A stretch of DNA of 64,000 nt from Panorpa germanica (lineage: Eukaryota > Arthropoda > Insecta > Mecoptera > Panorpidae): contig OY783223.1 of assembly GCA_963678705.1 (NCBI GenBank), forward strand, positions 5,332,001 through 5,396,000, written 5' to 3'. The translations under genes and the position numbers were made by a program. Positions 61,312 to 64,000 of this stretch are shown piece by piece; position 1 is the first letter of the stretch; each line of letters begins with the position of its first letter. The notes beneath the pieces are model-generated. The model was given only the letters and a program-made list of their open reading frames with translations. It was not told the DNA's origin and made no database searches.

Positions 61312-61402
61312 ACGTAGGGAAATGGGAACGTAGTTCCCAGTACGTTCATGCAAGTTACGTTCCTAGTACGTTCAAGTTACGTTCCCAGTACGTTCAAGTT
61401 GG
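61311..61402. repeat. Second hinge-repeat cluster at B/C junction
   Basis: It contains the right-hand three 22-bp units seen at 59434-59502 plus part of a left unit (AATGGGAACGTAGTTCCC at 61321). It is preceded by a short hybrid GGGAACGTAGGG. Breakpoint bases GGGAA are shared by the integrase side and the repeat side, a possible microhomology. Confidence 0.8.
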
Positions 61403-61760
61403 GTACTGCTCCTGCATATAACGTATACAATTGTCATCCACTTTATGTACACATACATTAATATGTCTATGCATATATATATATATATATTAGAGCTCTT
61501 ATGACCAGTGTTAATCATATAAGAATTATATATAACAAAACATTACTAATAAAATATGTGTATCTTATTTTATATGGATGTATTAAATCTTATAATAATA
61601 AAACTCAATGGTTTGTGTTTAAACTCTAGAAAACTTGGAAAGTCAAAGTTAACATGATCATCATGCTATTTTTCAATTGTTATATAAATATACATTTTAA
61701 TTATCTTAACTAAAACAGATATAAATTTATACAAAACTTAAACTTAACTTAAAATTAGTA

Positions 61761-62157
61761 CTAAATTTTATAATGTTCATGTGTTAAAGTACTTATACCA
61801 TCAGTTAATACATATCTCTTATTATCATTTCCACTAAGACCTACTTTACTTATCATTTGAGTATAAATTGTATGCTTAATAGATTTAAAGGTATTCATTG
61901 TGATCAATAATATGTTATCCTGAGATAAACAATTTACATAATCTTTAATATTGAATTTGTTTACAATATTTTTCTTAATTCCTTTTGCTTTAGCTGTGCA
62001 TGAACCCTCAATATCAATTGCATACATTTTTTGACCTTAACCCAACAAACTCCCAAATTATACTACTCGCGCATTCATCTTTCATTAAGCCTAATTTAGC
62101 TTTGTTCATTAAAGGTAATGAAAATTCATTATTAAATGGATAATAAGATGTATCAAA
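61761..62157 (-). pseudogene. Polinton polymerase B C-terminal fragment, copy C
   Basis: Same as copies A and B, including the A-run frameshift. Confidence 0.75.
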
Positions 62158-62330
62158 TTAAAACAGATGATATATATGACGATATTATAATTATTATAGA
62201 TAGACGTTTAAAAGCTGTAGAGAAAGATATTCATGATGCTTATATTAATAACTTTATTGAAGTAAATAAAAAAATTGCAACATTAATTACAGAATTAAAA
62301 ACAAAACATAGTTTAGATATTAGTTCTTGA
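62136..62330 (+). CDS. Small ORF upstream of integrase, copy C
   Basis: Same 64 residues as 58440-58634, in the same position relative to the integrase. Family unknown. Confidence 0.4.
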   Translation: MDNKMYQIKTDDIYDDIIIIIDRRLKAVEKDIHDAYINNFIEVNKKIATLITELKTKHSLDISS

Positions 62331-62352
62331 TAAATTTTGTGTAATAATAAGT

Positions 62353-63282
62353 ATGAGCAAAACAAAAATAGGTATAATTAATGAGTTACATAAACCTGCA
62401 CTTAAAAACTATAAGCGTAGACATGTAATCATAAAAGGTCTAAATGATTCTTGGCAAGCTGATTTAGTAGAAATGATTCCGTATGCAAAAGAAAACAAAG
62501 GTTACAAGTATTTACTCACAGTAATTGATATATTTTCTAAATATGCATGGGCAGTTCCAGTAAAATCAAAATCTGCAAAAGACGTTACTGTTGCATTTGA
62601 AAATATTTTATTAAAAAATAAGAATAAGGTTCCGAAAAACTTACAAACAGATAACGGAAAGGAATTTTATAACACTGAATTTAAAAAAGTTATAGATTCG
62701 TATGATATAAACCATTATAGTACATTTAGTAATATGAAAGCATCGATTGTTGAAAGATTTAATAGAACTCTAAAAAATGCCATGTGGAAAGATTTTAGTA
62801 TAAAAGGCAACTATAATTGGATTAAAAACATTGATGCACTTGTTAAGAAATATAATAATACTCATCATTCAACAATTAATATGAAGCCATCTCAAGTATC
62901 AATAAAAAATGAAAAAAAAATTATTAGGAAATGTATACAATAGAATAAAAAGGGTCGGTTTAAGTCAATATAAAGTTGGAGATTATGTTCGTTTAAGCAA
63001 AACCAAATCATTATTTGCAAAAGGGTATACTCCTAACTGGAGTACCGAAATATTTACTATATCAAAAGTACAACTAACTAATCCAGTCACATATTTACTT
63101 AATGATTCTCTTGGCCAATCAATTGCAGGCGCGTTTTACGAACAAGAACTACAAAAAACAAAATATCCAGATATATATCTAGTTGAGAAAGTTTTACAGA
63201 AAAAAGGAAAAAGGTTTTTGTAAAGTGGTTAGGTTTAGATAAATCTCATAACAGTTGGATAGGTGCTAAAAATATTGTATAA
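62353..63282 (+). pseudogene. Polinton integrase, copy C (frameshifted)
   Basis: Catalytic core 62353-62943 has Asp37, Asp100 and Glu134. The second frame 62909-63223 has the SH3-like region. After a shift in the A-run near 63205, the chromodomain-like tail reaches a TAA at 63280-63282. Both frameshifts are the same as in copy A. Confidence 0.85.
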
Positions 63283-63310
63283 CATTTTAAATAAATAAAA
63301 CTATTGGTTA

Positions 63311-63523
63311 TTATAAATACTTTAAATATAAGTCTGAATATTCCCCCAATGTTTTCATTTCAAATGCATACCAAACCATTTTGGCATGATTGTAATCATC
63401 GTCAGATATATTACAGCCATTAAGTGAGCTATAAAAATTATTTTGAGATGGCAAGTCAGATTCATTAAGCATATCCCTACTATTTACATATTCATAAGGA
63501 AATACACCTTTATGTTTTAATAA
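63311..63523 (-). pseudogene. Polymerase B exonuclease-III segment, inverted copy
   Basis: Mirror of 57247-57459, with the same junction after SKPINL. Confidence 0.75.
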
Positions 63524-64000
63524 ATTGATTGGTTTACTTATAAGTGTATTAGCACCCATTGTTTTTCCTATATTATCCCAATGAGTTATTAACTTTACAT
63601 CGACACGTTTATCTACATTTTCTATTGTTTTACCATAAACTGAATTATTCATTAATTTAAAAAAGTTTTTTCTCAAATGTATTTGCAGAGTTCTTTCTTT
63701 TTAATGTATTTAGATCAATATAACTTTTTAACCAATCAGACTGTTTAAATTCCAAAATTCTATGAATTTTATCTATTTTCAGATTATTTTTAAGACATTG
63801 CTTTAACGATCTATTGTGAAGCACATAATTATACTTGTTATTTAGATTTGGTATTAATTTAACGTCATTTGTTTTAATGCAAGGTGGTTTAATATTTTCG
63901 GCACAGAAAGGTAGATCATTGTGTTCATCGTGCAAATAATTAGGATATCTTAAATCGACTTCTAATATATAACCAACATCTGAGTTATCTTCAATAGCTT
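63524..64000 (-). pseudogene. Polymerase B palm/motif B region, inverted copy (window edge)
   Basis: Mirror of 56770-57246. It includes the motif B block KLMNNSVYGKT (about 63616-63660) and the HDEHNDLPFCAENIKPP block (about 63885-63935), with the same frameshift between them. Cut by the window end. Confidence 0.8.

Larger units (their letters stand above)
61403..64000 (-). repeat. Inverted copy C of the Polinton unit (runs off window)
   Basis: Mirror image of 56770-59367, longer than copy B because it includes the complete integrase end and the polymerase motif-B segment. It continues beyond 64000. Confidence 0.85.

Overview
The window is a strongly AT-rich piece of a eukaryotic, almost certainly insect, nuclear genome. 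The anchor is one protein-coding exon at 15863-16702 (+). It encodes a BTB/POZ domain of the tramtrack/bric-a-brac type, closest by recognisable motifs to the developmental transcription factor bric-a-brac (bab). The exon ends at a phase-0 splice donor. I found no later bab exon before the end of the window, so the following intron, or intron plus intergenic DNA, runs for at least about 47 kb. A GC- and CpG-richer block at about 15.18-15.62 kb is the likely promoter/5'UTR region. The insect order cannot be fixed from the sequence alone.

Layout. 1-15 kb: non-coding AT-rich DNA with a TTAA-flanked inverted-repeat element (1751-2494), a possible MITE with inverted arms (4850-5320), a mariner-like MITE (6101-6685), an AT microsatellite (12.1 kb), a LINE 3' end (12495-12680) and the first copy of a 0.6-kb TA-flanked MITE family, called M1 here (13747-14381). 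15-17 kb: bab promoter and BTB exon. 17-53 kb: presumed intron, full of transposon debris: further M1 copies, two 192-bp MITEs, a roughly 0.5-kb dispersed/tandem repeat interrupted by a tRNA-headed SINE, three families of 5'-truncated non-LTR retrotransposons, a non-autonomous hAT with a perfect 8-bp target duplication (34319-34968), and several other inverted-repeat elements.

53.9-64 kb: a decayed, rearranged Polinton/Maverick (adintovirus-like) block. It holds a broken protein-primed family-B DNA polymerase, a retroviral-type integrase with a chromodomain-like tail, and a small ORF next to the integrase. A unit of at least 2.6 kb is present as a near-perfect inverted duplication, and its centre is occupied by 22-bp repeats pointing toward each other. 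A 1,898-bp part of the inverted arm is also tandemly duplicated. All copies share the same defects (integrase fragment sitting inside the polymerase, polymerase motif C not found, frameshifts), so the damage preceded the amplification or an assembly fold-back reproduced it. No capsid, ATPase or protease gene is visible; the block runs off the right edge.

The genes do not form a pathway. One host developmental regulator exon sits in a landscape of mobile-element remains. The two most informative structures are the palindromic Polinton array and the SINE that shares its 3' tail with a LINE present in the same window.
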